A DNA stretch of 64,000 nt, taken from Microbacterium memoriense. GTDB taxonomy: Bacteria; Actinomycetota; Actinomycetes; Actinomycetales; Microbacteriaceae. Below the pieces are notes generated by a model. It saw nothing but the letters and a program-made list of their open reading frames with translations, had not been told where the DNA came from and searched no databases. Position numbers and translations under genes: made by a program. The stretch lies in assembly GCF_025398275.1 (NCBI RefSeq), contig NZ_JAODOR010000017.1, positions 19,262-83,261 of the forward strand, in the 5' to 3' direction. Below are positions 52,274 through 61,193 of this stretch, piece by piece; the stretch's first letter is position 1, and each line of letters starts with the position of its first letter.

Positions 52274-54067
52274 ATGACTGCGACGCGCGTACCGGCCACG
52301 GATGCCGCGGCGGCCCTGCTCGGTCGCCTCGTCGACCGGGGGATCGAGCACATCGTCCTCAGCCCCGGATCACGGTCACAGGCCCTCGCGATCGTCGCAG
52401 CCGACCTCGAGGCGCGCGGCAAAATCCGTCTGCACGTACGCATCGACGAGCGCGTCGCCGGCTTCACGGCGCTCGGCATCGGCCGGGAGACGGGCATGCC
52501 CGCTGCCGTCATCTGCACCTCCGGCACCGCCGCCGCCAATCTCCTTCCGGCCGCGCTCGAGGCGCACCACGCCGGCATCCCACTGCTGCTGTTGACCGCC
52601 GATCGGCCGCCCGAGTTGCGCGGTGTCGGTGCGAACCAGACGACACGCCAACCCGGGATGTTCTCGCCGAGCGTGCGGCTGGAGGCGGACCTTCCCGTGC
52701 CGGAGGACATCGATGAGGACGGCACCGGGGAGCAGACCGCGATGTTGCGGACGATCGCCGACGATGCCGTGGTCGCGACCCTCGGCGCCGGGACGCGCCA
52801 GGCCGGACCCGTGCACCTGAACCTGCCGTATCGCGATCCGCTCGCCGGCGCACTGCCGGACTGGCTCGGGATGCCGGTGCCCCCCGCCCCGTCGGCGATC
52901 GACGCGCTGGACACGATCTCCGACGACCCGGCCGAGCCGGAGCCGTCCGGCGCGCTGTACCAGGGTGGCGGGGGCATCGGTGAAGCGGATCAGCCCGCCG
53001 AGCCCGACCACGACCCGCTCGTGTTGCCGCGGGGTCCGCGCACGATCGTCGTCGCCGGTGCCGACGCGGGGCCCGCGGCCGCCGACCTCGCGCACGCCGG
53101 GGGCTGGCCGCTCGTCGCCGAGATCGTGAGCGGAGCCCGCTATGGCCGGCAACTCGTGCACGGCTACCGCGCGCTTCTGGCCGACCCCGAACTCGGCGGT
53201 CGCATCGAACGCGTGATCGTGTTCGGTCACCCGACTCTGAGTCGTGAGGTGACGGCGGTGCTCGCCCGTCCCGAGGTCGAGGTGCTCGCCGTACGCGGAC
53301 CGGGCGAACCGCTGAACCTCAACGGCGCCACGACGGCGGTCGACGGTGTGATCGCCGCCATCGGCGACTTCGATCGTGACTGGTTCGGAGCGTGGATGCG
53401 GGCCTCCCGCGCGGCCGCGGTCGATCTCAGCCCGGCCGCGCCCGACACCGACGCGCTCGCCTCCACCGTGCCCAGCGAACGGCTCGGCGCGATCGCCGCC
53501 GAACTGGGCGTGATCCGCGCACCGCTCGATCGCGCCACACTGGTCGACGCTGTCTGGCGCGCGACGTGGCCGCACGACCGGCTGCTGTTCGCGTCGTCTC
53601 GTCTGGTGCGGGTGGCCGATCAGGTGCTCGGCGGGAAGAAGGTCCCCGTCCACGCCAACCGCGGTCTCGCGGGTATCGACGGCACGATCGCGACCGGAAC
53701 CGGGATCGCCCTCGCCAGCCAGGCGGCAGGTGCGCCGGGAGTCACCCGCATCCTGCTCGGAGACCTTGCTTTCCTCCACGACGTCGGAGCGCTCCTCCTC
53801 CCGGTCGGCGAGAGCGCGCCGCGCCTGCAACTCATCGTCGGCAACGACGGCGGAGGCACGATCTTCGACGGACTCGAGGTCGCCGGTGTCGCTTCGGCCG
53901 AGGCGATGGAGCGGGTGCTGTACACGCCGCAAGCGGTCGAGCTCGAGCCCCTCGCCGCGGCCTACGACTGGGACTACGTCCGTGTCGGCACGCGCTCCGC
54001 GCTCGACCAGGCGTTGACGGCACCGCTCGGCGGCCGCCAGCTGATCGAAGTCGTCCTGGATCGCTGA
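52274..54067 (+). CDS. menD: SEPHCHC synthase (MenD)
   Basis: A thiamine-diphosphate enzyme (597 aa) that joins 2-oxoglutarate to isochorismate. HIVLSPGSRSQALA near residue 26 and HVRIDERVAGFTALGIGR near 55 (the Glu that activates ThDP) are MenD-specific, and IVGNDGGGTIFDGLE near 525 is the ThDP/Mg2+ motif. A Pro/Glu-rich linker (about 210-255) between the first two domains is longer than usual. 1 nt after the PLDc_N gene, without a clear SD, suggesting coupled translation. Confidence 0.95.
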   Translation: MTATRVPATDAAAALLGRLVDRGIEHIVLSPGSRSQALAIVAADLEARGKIRLHVRIDERVAGFTALGIGRETGMPAAVICTSGTAAANLLPAALEAHHAGIPLLLLTADRPPELRGVGANQTTRQPGMFSPSVRLEADLPVPEDIDEDGTGEQTAMLRTIADDAVVATLGAGTRQAGPVHLNLPYRDPLAGALPDWLGMPVPPAPSAIDALDTISDDPAEPEPSGALYQGGGGIGEADQPAEPDHDPLVLPRGPRTIVVAGADAGPAAADLAHAGGWPLVAEIVSGARYGRQLVHGYRALLADPELGGRIERVIVFGHPTLSREVTAVLARPEVEVLAVRGPGEPLNLNGATTAVDGVIAAIGDFDRDWFGAWMRASRAAAVDLSPAAPDTDALASTVPSERLGAIAAELGVIRAPLDRATLVDAVWRATWPHDRLLFASSRLVRVADQVLGGKKVPVHANRGLAGIDGTIATGTGIALASQAAGAPGVTRILLGDLAFLHDVGALLLPVGESAPRLQLIVGNDGGGTIFDGLEVAGVASAEAMERVLYTPQAVELEPLAAAYDWDYVRVGTRSALDQALTAPLGGRQLIEVVLDR

Positions 54068-54092
54068 GCCCGGCATCCACCATGATGGCTCT

Positions 54093-54956
54093 ATGACCGC
54101 CACGAGCCAGCAGAACTGGACCGGGGATCCCGCTGACCTCCTGCGTGTGAGCGAGGGATTCCGCCTCAGCGCTGTCGATCCGGACAGCACTCCGGGATAC
54201 GCGGGCGGGAAGAAGGCGGGACAGTCCGATCTCGAGGCCGGCGCAGTTCAACTCGACGAACTGCAGGAGCGTCTGTTCGCGCAGAGCCGGCTGCAGGATG
54301 ATGCTCCGGCCGTTCTGCTCGTCCTGCAGGCCATGGACTCGGCGGGCAAGGGTGGGATCGTCCGCCATGTCGTCGGCTCGGTCGACCCCCAGGGAGTGTC
54401 CCTCGTCGCGTTCAAGAAGCCGACGCCCGAAGAGCTCGCGCACGACTTCCTCTGGCGCATCGAGAAGCACGTCCCGGTGGCGGGTTTCATCGGCGTGTTC
54501 GACCGTTCGCACTACGAGGACGTGGTGATCGGCAAAGTGCGCGCGCTCGCCGACGAGGCCGAGATCGAGCGTCGCTACGGAGCGATCGTCGACTTCGAGA
54601 AGCGGCTGACCGATGCCGGGGTCCGCGTCGTCAAGGTCATGTTGCACATTTCGCCCGACGAGCAGAAGGACCGGCTGATGGAGCGCCTCGATCGGCCCGA
54701 CAAGCACTGGAAGTACAACCCCGGCGACGTCGACGAGCGCCAGCTGTGGCCGGCCTACATGGATGCGTATCAGGCGGTGTTCGACCGCACCTCGACTCCG
54801 AACGCCCTGTGGCATGTCATTCCGGCGAATGCCAAGTGGTACGCGCGGCTCGCAGTGCAGGCACTGCTGCTGGACGCGTTGGAGGGCATCGATCCGCAGT
54901 GGCCCGTCGCCGACTTCGACGTCGAGGCCGAGAAGGTGCGCCTCGCGGCGACCTGA
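54093..54956 (+). CDS. ppk2: polyphosphate kinase 2 family protein
   Basis: A PPK2-type phosphotransferase (287 aa) moving phosphate between polyphosphate and nucleotides. LQAMDSAGKGGIVRH near residue 80 is Walker A, GVFDRSHYEDVVIGKV near 130 Walker B, and ERLDRPDKHWKYNPGDVDER the lid. The sequence type fits the polyP:AMP/ADP group; direction and nucleotide are not decided by sequence. CATGAT is 6 nt before the ATG. Its TGA abuts the reverse-strand TGA of menF. Confidence 0.93.
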   Translation: MTATSQQNWTGDPADLLRVSEGFRLSAVDPDSTPGYAGGKKAGQSDLEAGAVQLDELQERLFAQSRLQDDAPAVLLVLQAMDSAGKGGIVRHVVGSVDPQGVSLVAFKKPTPEELAHDFLWRIEKHVPVAGFIGVFDRSHYEDVVIGKVRALADEAEIERRYGAIVDFEKRLTDAGVRVVKVMLHISPDEQKDRLMERLDRPDKHWKYNPGDVDERQLWPAYMDAYQAVFDRTSTPNALWHVIPANAKWYARLAVQALLLDALEGIDPQWPVADFDVEAEKVRLAAT

Positions 54957-56219
54957 TCAGGCCAGCGCATCCACGATCGGTCGGAATTTCACGCGGGTCT
55001 CGAGCATTTCGGCTTCGGGGTCGCTGCCGGCCACGATCCCGGCGCCGGCGTGCGCCGTGAAGGGGATGCCGGTGTCATCGGCGGCGGTCAGATCGAACTG
55101 CGCGCCGCGCAGGGCGATCGCCCACTCGCCGTCGCCGCGCGCATCGACCCAACCGACGGGGCCGGCGTAGCGTCCGCGGTCGAACGGCTCGATGCGGCGG
55201 ATCGCCGCGAGCGCGGCAGGAGTCGGAGTGCCCGCGACGGCCGCCGTCGGGTGCAGGACGCCCAGGAGATCGAGCGCGGACGTGTCGGCGGCCGTTGTCG
55301 CCTCGACGTCGGTGGCGAGGTGCCACACGTTCGGCAGCGGCAGGGTGAAGGGCTGCTCAGCGGCCGCCAACGCGGTCGTGTGCGGGGTGAGCGCATCGAC
55401 GAGGCTCCGCACGGCATAGCCGTGTTCGGAGAGATCCTTCGCGCTCGTCGCAAGTCCGAGGGCGGCTTCGCGGTCGTCGTCAGGGTTGGCGCCGCGCGCG
55501 ACGGTACCGGCCAGAACCCGCGCGGTGACCTGCCCGGCCATGACCGAGACGAGGGTTTCCGGGCTTGCGCCGATCAGGCCGTCGACGGCGTAGACCCACG
55601 TGTCGGGATACGCCGAGGCCAGCGAGCGCACGAGCCGGCGGAGGTCCGCGCCGGCGGGAACCGTGCCCACGAGATCTCTGGCGAGCACGACCTTGCTGAC
55701 CTCGCCGGCGGTGATCGCGGCGAGGCCGCGCCGCACGGCCTCCTGGTAGCCCTCGGGGGTCAGTGCTCCGGGGCCCACTGCCGCCGACCAGTGCGGTCCG
55801 AACCCGATCGGGCGCGGCTCGGCGGGATCGGGGCCGCCGGCCTCCGGCAGAATCCACGTCGCCCAGGTGCGTCCGTCGCGGTGTCCGATCGCGAGTTGTG
55901 GCACGGTGAGGACTGCCGTCGCGACGGACTGCTCATCGAAGGGCAGGGCGCCGAAGGCGACGAGCCCGGTCCCGGGGGCACCGACGTGGTCGTCGATCTC
56001 AGCCGCAGCGACGACGTCGCGCCAGCGGGCGGCGAGGCCGGCGACGTCCGCGCCGATCGCCGTCAGGGTGAGGGCGGTGCCGACGCCGACGAGCCAGGCG
56101 CCGCGGCGGGTCCAGACGAGCGGATCGGCCGGATCGGCGTACTCGAGCAGGTCTGCGGCGTCGGCGATCTCGCGGGTCGCCGCGCGCAGCCGGACGGGGC
56201 TGGGGACGGTCTCACTCAC
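54957..56219 (-). CDS. menF: isochorismate synthase (menaquinone)
   Basis: A chorismate-binding enzyme (420 aa) converting chorismate to isochorismate, the entry to menaquinone synthesis. VSKVVLARDLVG near residue 178 (active-site Lys), GASPETLVSV near 222, LAGTVARG near 240, HLATDVEA and GTPTPAAL are the conserved family motifs, and GIPFTAHAGAGIVAGSDPEAE closes the fold. GTG start 7 nt after TAGGCT. It is reversed relative to the other men genes. Confidence 0.94.
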   Translation of the reverse strand: MSETVPSPVRLRAATREIADAADLLEYADPADPLVWTRRGAWLVGVGTALTLTAIGADVAGLAARWRDVVAAAEIDDHVGAPGTGLVAFGALPFDEQSVATAVLTVPQLAIGHRDGRTWATWILPEAGGPDPAEPRPIGFGPHWSAAVGPGALTPEGYQEAVRRGLAAITAGEVSKVVLARDLVGTVPAGADLRRLVRSLASAYPDTWVYAVDGLIGASPETLVSVMAGQVTARVLAGTVARGANPDDDREAALGLATSAKDLSEHGYAVRSLVDALTPHTTALAAAEQPFTLPLPNVWHLATDVEATTAADTSALDLLGVLHPTAAVAGTPTPAALAAIRRIEPFDRGRYAGPVGWVDARGDGEWAIALRGAQFDLTAADDTGIPFTAHAGAGIVAGSDPEAEMLETRVKFRPIVDALA

Positions 56220-56261
56220 ACCTGCCAGCCTAATCCGCCGCCGTCGCGGTGGCCGCGCGTA

Positions 56262-56354
56262 CCGTATTCAGTCCGCACGCGCCGTGGGCGGGGCGCGATC
56301 CCCAGGTTTCCGCGGGTCGCGCGGATAAGGGGCCACCGGCGAGACTGAATACGG
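56262..56354. repeat. 93-bp intergenic element with 12-bp terminal inverted repeats
   Basis: CCGTATTCAGTC (56262-56273) and GACTGAATACGG (56343-56354) are perfect reverse complements. Inside, CCGTGG can pair with CCAC-CGG and GCGCGA-T-CCC with GGG-TCGCGC, so the whole segment can fold. It lies between the divergent menF and DUF402 starts. Confidence 0.6.
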
Positions 56355-56374
56355 GACGGCGTAGGCTCGCCAGC

Positions 56375-56917
56375 GTGATCGCACGCCCCGCTCCCGGTAC
56401 CCGCATGATCTTCCGCTGGCGCAAGTGGGATGGCGCGCCGCACTGGGAACACGAGAGCGTCTTCCTCGGCAGTGACCGGCACGGCGACTGGGTCGGTCAG
56501 CGCGACGGCTGGCGGAGTGCCCGGCCCGGCGTCGAGGCGCCGTCGCACGGCGACAGCATCACGCTGATCCCGGCATCAGGCGAGTACGCCGCGACGATCA
56601 ACGACACGCACCCGCGTATTCGCGTGTACATCGACATCGCCTGGGATGTTCGTTGGGATGCCGGTGAGCCGACCGGCATCGATATGGATCTCGATGTCGT
56701 TCGTGCGCTCGACGACCGCGGCGTCTTCATCGACGACCGCGACGAGTGGGAAGAGCATCGCGTGCAGTACGGCTATCCCGCCGACATCGTGCAACGGCTC
56801 GAGGCCGTCGCCCTCGACCTCGAAGCGCGGGTCGAGGCCGAGGCCGCGCCGTTCGATGACGCGACTACGGCGCCCTGGTTCGGCGTGCTACGCGATCTAG
56901 GATCGAATGATGACTGA
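56375..56917 (+). CDS. DUF402 family protein
   Basis: A 180-residue DUF402-type protein. [24 protein letters not shown] is the conserved N-terminal beta segment, [13 protein letters not shown] and [26 protein letters not shown] (residues 95-130) carry the acidic metal-binding pattern of the family, some members of which are nucleoside phosphatases. GTG start 7 nt after TAGGCT. It overlaps menG by 8 nt. Confidence 0.8.
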   Translation: MIARPAPGTRMIFRWRKWDGAPHWEHESVFLGSDRHGDWVGQRDGWRSARPGVEAPSHGDSITLIPASGEYAATINDTHPRIRVYIDIAWDVRWDAGEPTGIDMDLDVVRALDDRGVFIDDRDEWEEHRVQYGYPADIVQRLEAVALDLEARVEAEAAPFDDATTAPWFGVLRDLGSNDD

Positions 56918-57650
56918 GCACACGGGCGAGACCACCGCCGGCGACACGCACCGGGCCGATCTCGGCAAAGATCCCGACCGGGTCAGCGGAATGTTCGACG
57001 AGGTCGCGCCCGCGTACGACCGCACCAACACGGTGCTGAGTCTCGGCAACGACCGCCTCTGGCGCAGGGCGAACACTCGCGCTGTCGCACCTCGACCCGG
57101 ACAGCGGATCCTCGATCTCGCCGCCGGTACGGGGGCCAGCTCGGTCAGCCTCGCTCGCAGCGGTGCCGAGGTCGTCGCCGCCGACTTCTCGCCCGGCATG
57201 ATTGCGGAAGGGCGCCGGCGGCACGGCGACATCGCCAACCTGTCGTTCGCCGAGGCCGACGCCACTGCGCTTCCCTTCGCGGACGGCGAGTTCGACGCGG
57301 TGACGATCTCATTCGGCCTGCGCAACGTCAACGATCCGAAGAAGGCGCTCGCCGAGATGCTGCGGGTGACCGCGCCGGGCGGACGGATCGTCGTGTGCGA
57401 GTTCTCGCATCCGCCGTCTGCCGCCTTTGCGGGTCTCTACGGGTTCTACAACAACCGCATCCTGCCGGTCGTCGCGAAAGCCGTGAGCTCGAACGCCGAC
57501 GCCTACGACTACCTCAACGAGTCGATTCGCGACTGGCCCGATCAAGCGACCCTCGCCTCGTGGATGCGTGATGCCGGGTGGACCGATGTCGCCCACCGCA
57601 ATCTGACGTTCGGGATCGTCGCGCTCCACCGGGCACGGAAGCCCTCGTGA
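56910..57650 (+). CDS. menG: demethylmenaquinone methyltransferase
   Basis: The SAM-dependent C-methyltransferase (246 aa) of the last menaquinone step. [19 protein letters not shown] near residue 28, [16 protein letters not shown] near 70 (SAM loop), [18 protein letters not shown] near 130 and [14 protein letters not shown] near 195 are UbiE/MenG signatures. The second of two adjacent ATGs is chosen because TAGGAT, inside the end of the DUF402 gene, is 6 nt upstream. Confidence 0.95.
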   Translation: MTEHTGETTAGDTHRADLGKDPDRVSGMFDEVAPAYDRTNTVLSLGNDRLWRRANTRAVAPRPGQRILDLAAGTGASSVSLARSGAEVVAADFSPGMIAEGRRRHGDIANLSFAEADATALPFADGEFDAVTISFGLRNVNDPKKALAEMLRVTAPGGRIVVCEFSHPPSAAFAGLYGFYNNRILPVVAKAVSSNADAYDYLNESIRDWPDQATLASWMRDAGWTDVAHRNLTFGIVALHRARKPS

Positions 57651-57673
57651 CCGGTCGCGGGTAGGCTGTGAGG

Positions 57674-58735
57674 GTGACTCCGAGCTCCTCCGCTCCCGGC
57701 GCGCGCCTGTCAGCTCAACTGGGCCTGACCGAGCGCGTGCTCGCCGGTCCGCGCATGCGGAAGCTTCTGGCGATCGTCGAGGACGGTCTCGACCGCGTCG
57801 AGGAGACACTCGCCCTCGAACTCAAGGTGAGCGATGCGCTCGCGGATGCGACGACCCGCTACCTCTATGAGGCCGGTGGCAAGCGCGTGCGGCCCATGCT
57901 CACGCTGCTGACCGCTCAGCTCGGCACCGGCACGACCGAGAACGTCATCGCCGGCGCGACGGCGCTGGAGATGACCCACCTCGGATCGCTGTACCACGAC
58001 GACGTGATGGATGGCGCGGACGTCCGCCGCGGGGTGCCCAGCGCCCACGCCGTCTGGGGCAACAACGTCGCGATCCTCACCGGCGATCTCCTGTTCTCGC
58101 GCGCCAGCCAGCTCATGGCGCAGATCGGCGAGCGGGCGATCCGGCTTCAGGCTGACACATTCGAGCGCCTCGTCCTCGGCCAGATGCACGAGACCGTCGG
58201 CGCGCAGGCGGGCGATGACCCGGTCGATTTCTATCTGCAGGTGCTCGCCGACAAGACCGGTTCGCTGATCGCCGCCTCCGCCCAGGCGGGCGTCATCTTC
58301 TCGGACGCGCCCGAGGAGTACCGTCTGCTGGTCCTCGAGTACGGCGAGAAGGTCGGCGTCGCGTTCCAACTCCTGGACGACGTCATCGACCTGTCGGCGG
58401 ATGCCGCCGAAACCGGCAAGGTCCCCGGGACCGATCTCCGCGCCGGTGTTCCCACCATGCCCTACCTCCTCCTCGCCCGCGCCGGCGACCCCGCGTCGCG
58501 CGCGCTGAAGGCGACGATCGACGACGGCGTCGCGCGGATCGCGGATGGCGCAGACCCCGGCATCCTCGACGAAGCGATCACTCAGCTCCGTGATCATGCG
58601 GTGACCGCCGCGACGCGTCAGCAGGCATACGACTGGTCGGATGCCGCCATTGCCGCGCTCGCTCCGCTTCCGGACGGTCCCGTCACCGATGCCCTCGTCC
58701 GGCTCGCGCACGTCATCGTCGACCGATCGAGCTGA
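57674..58735 (+). CDS. long-chain polyprenyl diphosphate synthase (menaquinone side chain)
   Basis: A trans-prenyl synthase (353 aa). LYHDDVMDGADVRRG near residue 110 is the first Asp-rich motif and FQLLDDVIDLSAD near 235 the second. The position directly after menG argues that it makes the menaquinone tail (hepta- to nonaprenyl type); the exact length is not readable. The GTG at 57674 follows TAGGCT by 6 nt, favouring it over a GTG 6 nt earlier. Confidence 0.92.
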   Translation: MTPSSSAPGARLSAQLGLTERVLAGPRMRKLLAIVEDGLDRVEETLALELKVSDALADATTRYLYEAGGKRVRPMLTLLTAQLGTGTTENVIAGATALEMTHLGSLYHDDVMDGADVRRGVPSAHAVWGNNVAILTGDLLFSRASQLMAQIGERAIRLQADTFERLVLGQMHETVGAQAGDDPVDFYLQVLADKTGSLIAASAQAGVIFSDAPEEYRLLVLEYGEKVGVAFQLLDDVIDLSADAAETGKVPGTDLRAGVPTMPYLLLARAGDPASRALKATIDDGVARIADGADPGILDEAITQLRDHAVTAATRQQAYDWSDAAIAALAPLPDGPVTDALVRLAHVIVDRSS

Positions 58736-58736
58736 G

Positions 58737-58780
58737 TTTCGACAGGCTCACGCACCACGCTTCTACAGCTCAGGGACCGT
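58737..58780. repeat. degenerate TTTCGACAGGCTCA-type dispersed repeat
   Basis: The segment GTTTCGACAGGCTCACGC-ACC just after the polyprenyl synthase stop resembles one arm of the GGTTGAGCCTGTCGAAACC repeat widespread in Microbacteriaceae and other bacteria. The complementary arm is not intact here, so it may be a decayed half. Confidence 0.4.
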
Positions 58781-58811
58781 TCGCGGAGCCCGCAACGCAA
58801 AGGAACATCAC

Positions 58812-60185
58812 ATGACCAAGCTCCGGCTGGCCATCGTCGGCGCCGGTCCCGCCGGGATCTACGCGGCGGACATCCTCCTGAAGGCCGAGCGCAAGTTCGA
58901 TGTCGCGATCGACCTGTTCGATCAGCTTCCCGCCCCGTACGGGCTGGTCCGATACGGCGTCGCCCCCGACCACCCGCGCATCAAGGGCATCATCAACGCG
59001 CTCCGCGACGTGCTGGACCGCGGCGACATCCGAATCTTCGGCAATGTCCGCTTCGGTGAGGACATCACCCTCGACGACCTGAAGCGGCACTACAACGCCG
59101 TCATCTTCGCGACCGGTGCGATCAAGGACGCCGATCTGGACATCCCCGGGATCGACGCGGTCGGTTCGTACGGCGCGGCTGACTTCGTCAGCTGGTACGA
59201 CGGTCACCCCGACTTCCCGCGCGAGTGGCCGCTCGACGCGTCCGCGGTCGCCGTCATCGGCAACGGCAACGTCGCCCTCGATGTCGCGCGCGTGCTCGCA
59301 AAGCACGCGGAGGATCTGCTCGTCACCGAGATTCCCGACAACGTCCACGCGGGGCTCGTCGCATCGCAGATCACCGACGTGCATGTTTTCGGCCGCCGCG
59401 GCCCCGCGCAGGTGAAGTTCACGCCGCTCGAGCTGCGGGAGCTCGGCGAACTCCGCGATGTCGACCTCGTCGTCTACGACGAGGACTTCGACTATGACGA
59501 GGCGTCCAAGGCCGCGATCGCGTCGAACAAGCAGGTCATGGTGATGGATCGGGTGCTGCAGTCGTGGCGCCAGCGGCCGAGCGTGAACAACGTCGGGGGC
59601 GAGGCCAGTCGCCGTCTGCACCTGCACTTCTACGCCAAGCCGATCAGCGTGAAGACCGATGAGAGCGGGCGCGTCTCGGCGCTCGTCTATGAGCGCACAC
59701 GGCCGGACGATGAGGGCGGTGTCGTGGGGACGGGGGAGTTCCGCGAGGTCCCCATCCAACAGCTGTACCGTGCGGTCGGCTACTTCGGTTCGCCGCTTCC
59801 CGGGGTGCCGTTCGACAAGAAGCACGGTGTGATCCCGAACCACGAGGGCCAGGCGATCCGCAAGGACTCGAACGAGCGGGTTTCCGGCGTGTACGCCACC
59901 GGCTGGATCAAGCGCGGTCCGGTCGGACTCATCGGACACACGAAGTCCGATGCGATGGAGACGATCAGTCACCTGATCAACGACCAGGGTTCGTGGTGGA
60001 CCCCCGAGGATCCGGCGCCCGAGGCCATCGTCGCCCTCCTCGCGGAGCGCGGTGTCGCCTGGACCGATCTCGATGGCTGGCATCGCCTCGACCAGCACGA
60101 GATCGCACTCGGAGAACCGCACGGGCGTGCGCGTGTGAAGGTCGTCGACCGCGATGAGATGGTGCGGGTCTCGCGCGGCGAGTAG
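58812..60185 (+). CDS. FAD-dependent oxidoreductase, FprA-like ferredoxin-NADP+ reductase
   Basis: A 457-residue flavoprotein of the adrenodoxin-reductase/FprA group. LAIVGAGPAGIYAADIL (residues 6-22) binds FAD, PYGLVRYGVAPDHPRIKG near 47 is the family signature, VAVIGNGNVALDVARVLAKH near 150 binds NADP(H), and YATGWIKRGPVGLIGHTKSDA near 355 is the conserved C-terminal region. It should exchange electrons between NADPH and ferredoxin. AAAGGAA precedes the ATG. Confidence 0.92.
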   Translation: MTKLRLAIVGAGPAGIYAADILLKAERKFDVAIDLFDQLPAPYGLVRYGVAPDHPRIKGIINALRDVLDRGDIRIFGNVRFGEDITLDDLKRHYNAVIFATGAIKDADLDIPGIDAVGSYGAADFVSWYDGHPDFPREWPLDASAVAVIGNGNVALDVARVLAKHAEDLLVTEIPDNVHAGLVASQITDVHVFGRRGPAQVKFTPLELRELGELRDVDLVVYDEDFDYDEASKAAIASNKQVMVMDRVLQSWRQRPSVNNVGGEASRRLHLHFYAKPISVKTDESGRVSALVYERTRPDDEGGVVGTGEFREVPIQQLYRAVGYFGSPLPGVPFDKKHGVIPNHEGQAIRKDSNERVSGVYATGWIKRGPVGLIGHTKSDAMETISHLINDQGSWWTPEDPAPEAIVALLAERGVAWTDLDGWHRLDQHEIALGEPHGRARVKVVDRDEMVRVSRGE

Positions 60186-60224
60186 CAGCATCCGGCCCGG
60201 CGCGCGGCATCGTAGGCTGAGCGC

Positions 60225-61193
60225 ATGGCATCCGAGTGGGCACCCGACATCCTGGGTCGCCCGTTCCAGCAGGTCACGCTGGATGTGGGGGTGGATGCCG
60301 GCGTCCCGATCGTCGCGACCCTCGTCCGGTCGCATCCCTCGGCGTGGGCAGGGCTCACGGGTGCTCTCGGCGACGTGGATGTGCTCTACGTCCACGGCTG
60401 GTCGGACTACTTCTTCCAAACCGAGCTCGCCCAGTTCTGGAACGATCTCGGCGCGCGTTTCTATGCGCTCGACCTCCGTGGTTACGGGCGGAGTCTCCGC
60501 CCGACACGGGCGCCCGGCTACGTCTCGTCTCTCGACGAGTACGACGGCGACATCGCGGCGGCGCTGGAGGCGATGGCATCGGGGCGGAGACGCATCGTGC
60601 TGCTGGGACATTCCACGGGTGGATTGACGCTGTCGCTGTGGGCGGCGCGTCACCCGGGTGTCGTGTCGGCGGTCGTCCTGAACAGCCCATGGTTGGAGCT
60701 GCAGACCGGTGCGCTCGCACGCCAGGCGCTCGCTCCGATCGTGCAGGCGCGCGCCCGCTTCGATCCGTTCGGCGCGCATCCGGCCGTCGATCTCGGGTTC
60801 TACAGCCGCGCGCAGCGCGAGCTCGGATCGCTTCCCGCGGCGCCCGACGGCTGGCGACCCGAACGGGGGTTCCCGACGCATCCGGGGTGGTTGGCGGCGA
60901 TCATCGCCGGGCATGCCCGCGTCGCATCGGGCCTGCACATTGACTGTCCGGTGCTGGTGCTGCTGTCGTCACGCGGGTCCAACCCACTCGCCTGGTCGCC
61001 GGAGGCGATCTCGTCGGATAATGTGCTCGTTGTCGACGACATCGCCCGCGCGGCGACGAAGCTCGGCGCCGACGTCACGCTCGCGCGCATCGATGGCGCC
61101 ATTCACGACATATTCCTGTCCGCTCCCGAGCCCCGAGCGAGCGCGTACCGAGCGCTCCGCAGATGGCTGACCGGAGGTGCTCTTGCCCGCTGA
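60225..61193 (+). CDS. alpha/beta hydrolase (serine aminopeptidase/lysophospholipase-like)
   Basis: A 322-residue alpha/beta hydrolase. LYVHGWSDYFFQ near residue 55 and ALDLRGYGRS are the early loops, LLGHSTGGLTLSLWA near 127 is the nucleophile elbow, and DGAIHDIFLS near 300 supplies the His. The Ser-hydrolase lid is of the lysophospholipase (Hydrolase_4) kind. The ATG follows TAGGCT by 6 nt. It overlaps the next gene by 11 nt. Confidence 0.87.
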   Translation: MASEWAPDILGRPFQQVTLDVGVDAGVPIVATLVRSHPSAWAGLTGALGDVDVLYVHGWSDYFFQTELAQFWNDLGARFYALDLRGYGRSLRPTRAPGYVSSLDEYDGDIAAALEAMASGRRRIVLLGHSTGGLTLSLWAARHPGVVSAVVLNSPWLELQTGALARQALAPIVQARARFDPFGAHPAVDLGFYSRAQRELGSLPAAPDGWRPERGFPTHPGWLAAIIAGHARVASGLHIDCPVLVLLSSRGSNPLAWSPEAISSDNVLVVDDIARAATKLGADVTLARIDGAIHDIFLSAPEPRASAYRALRRWLTGGALAR

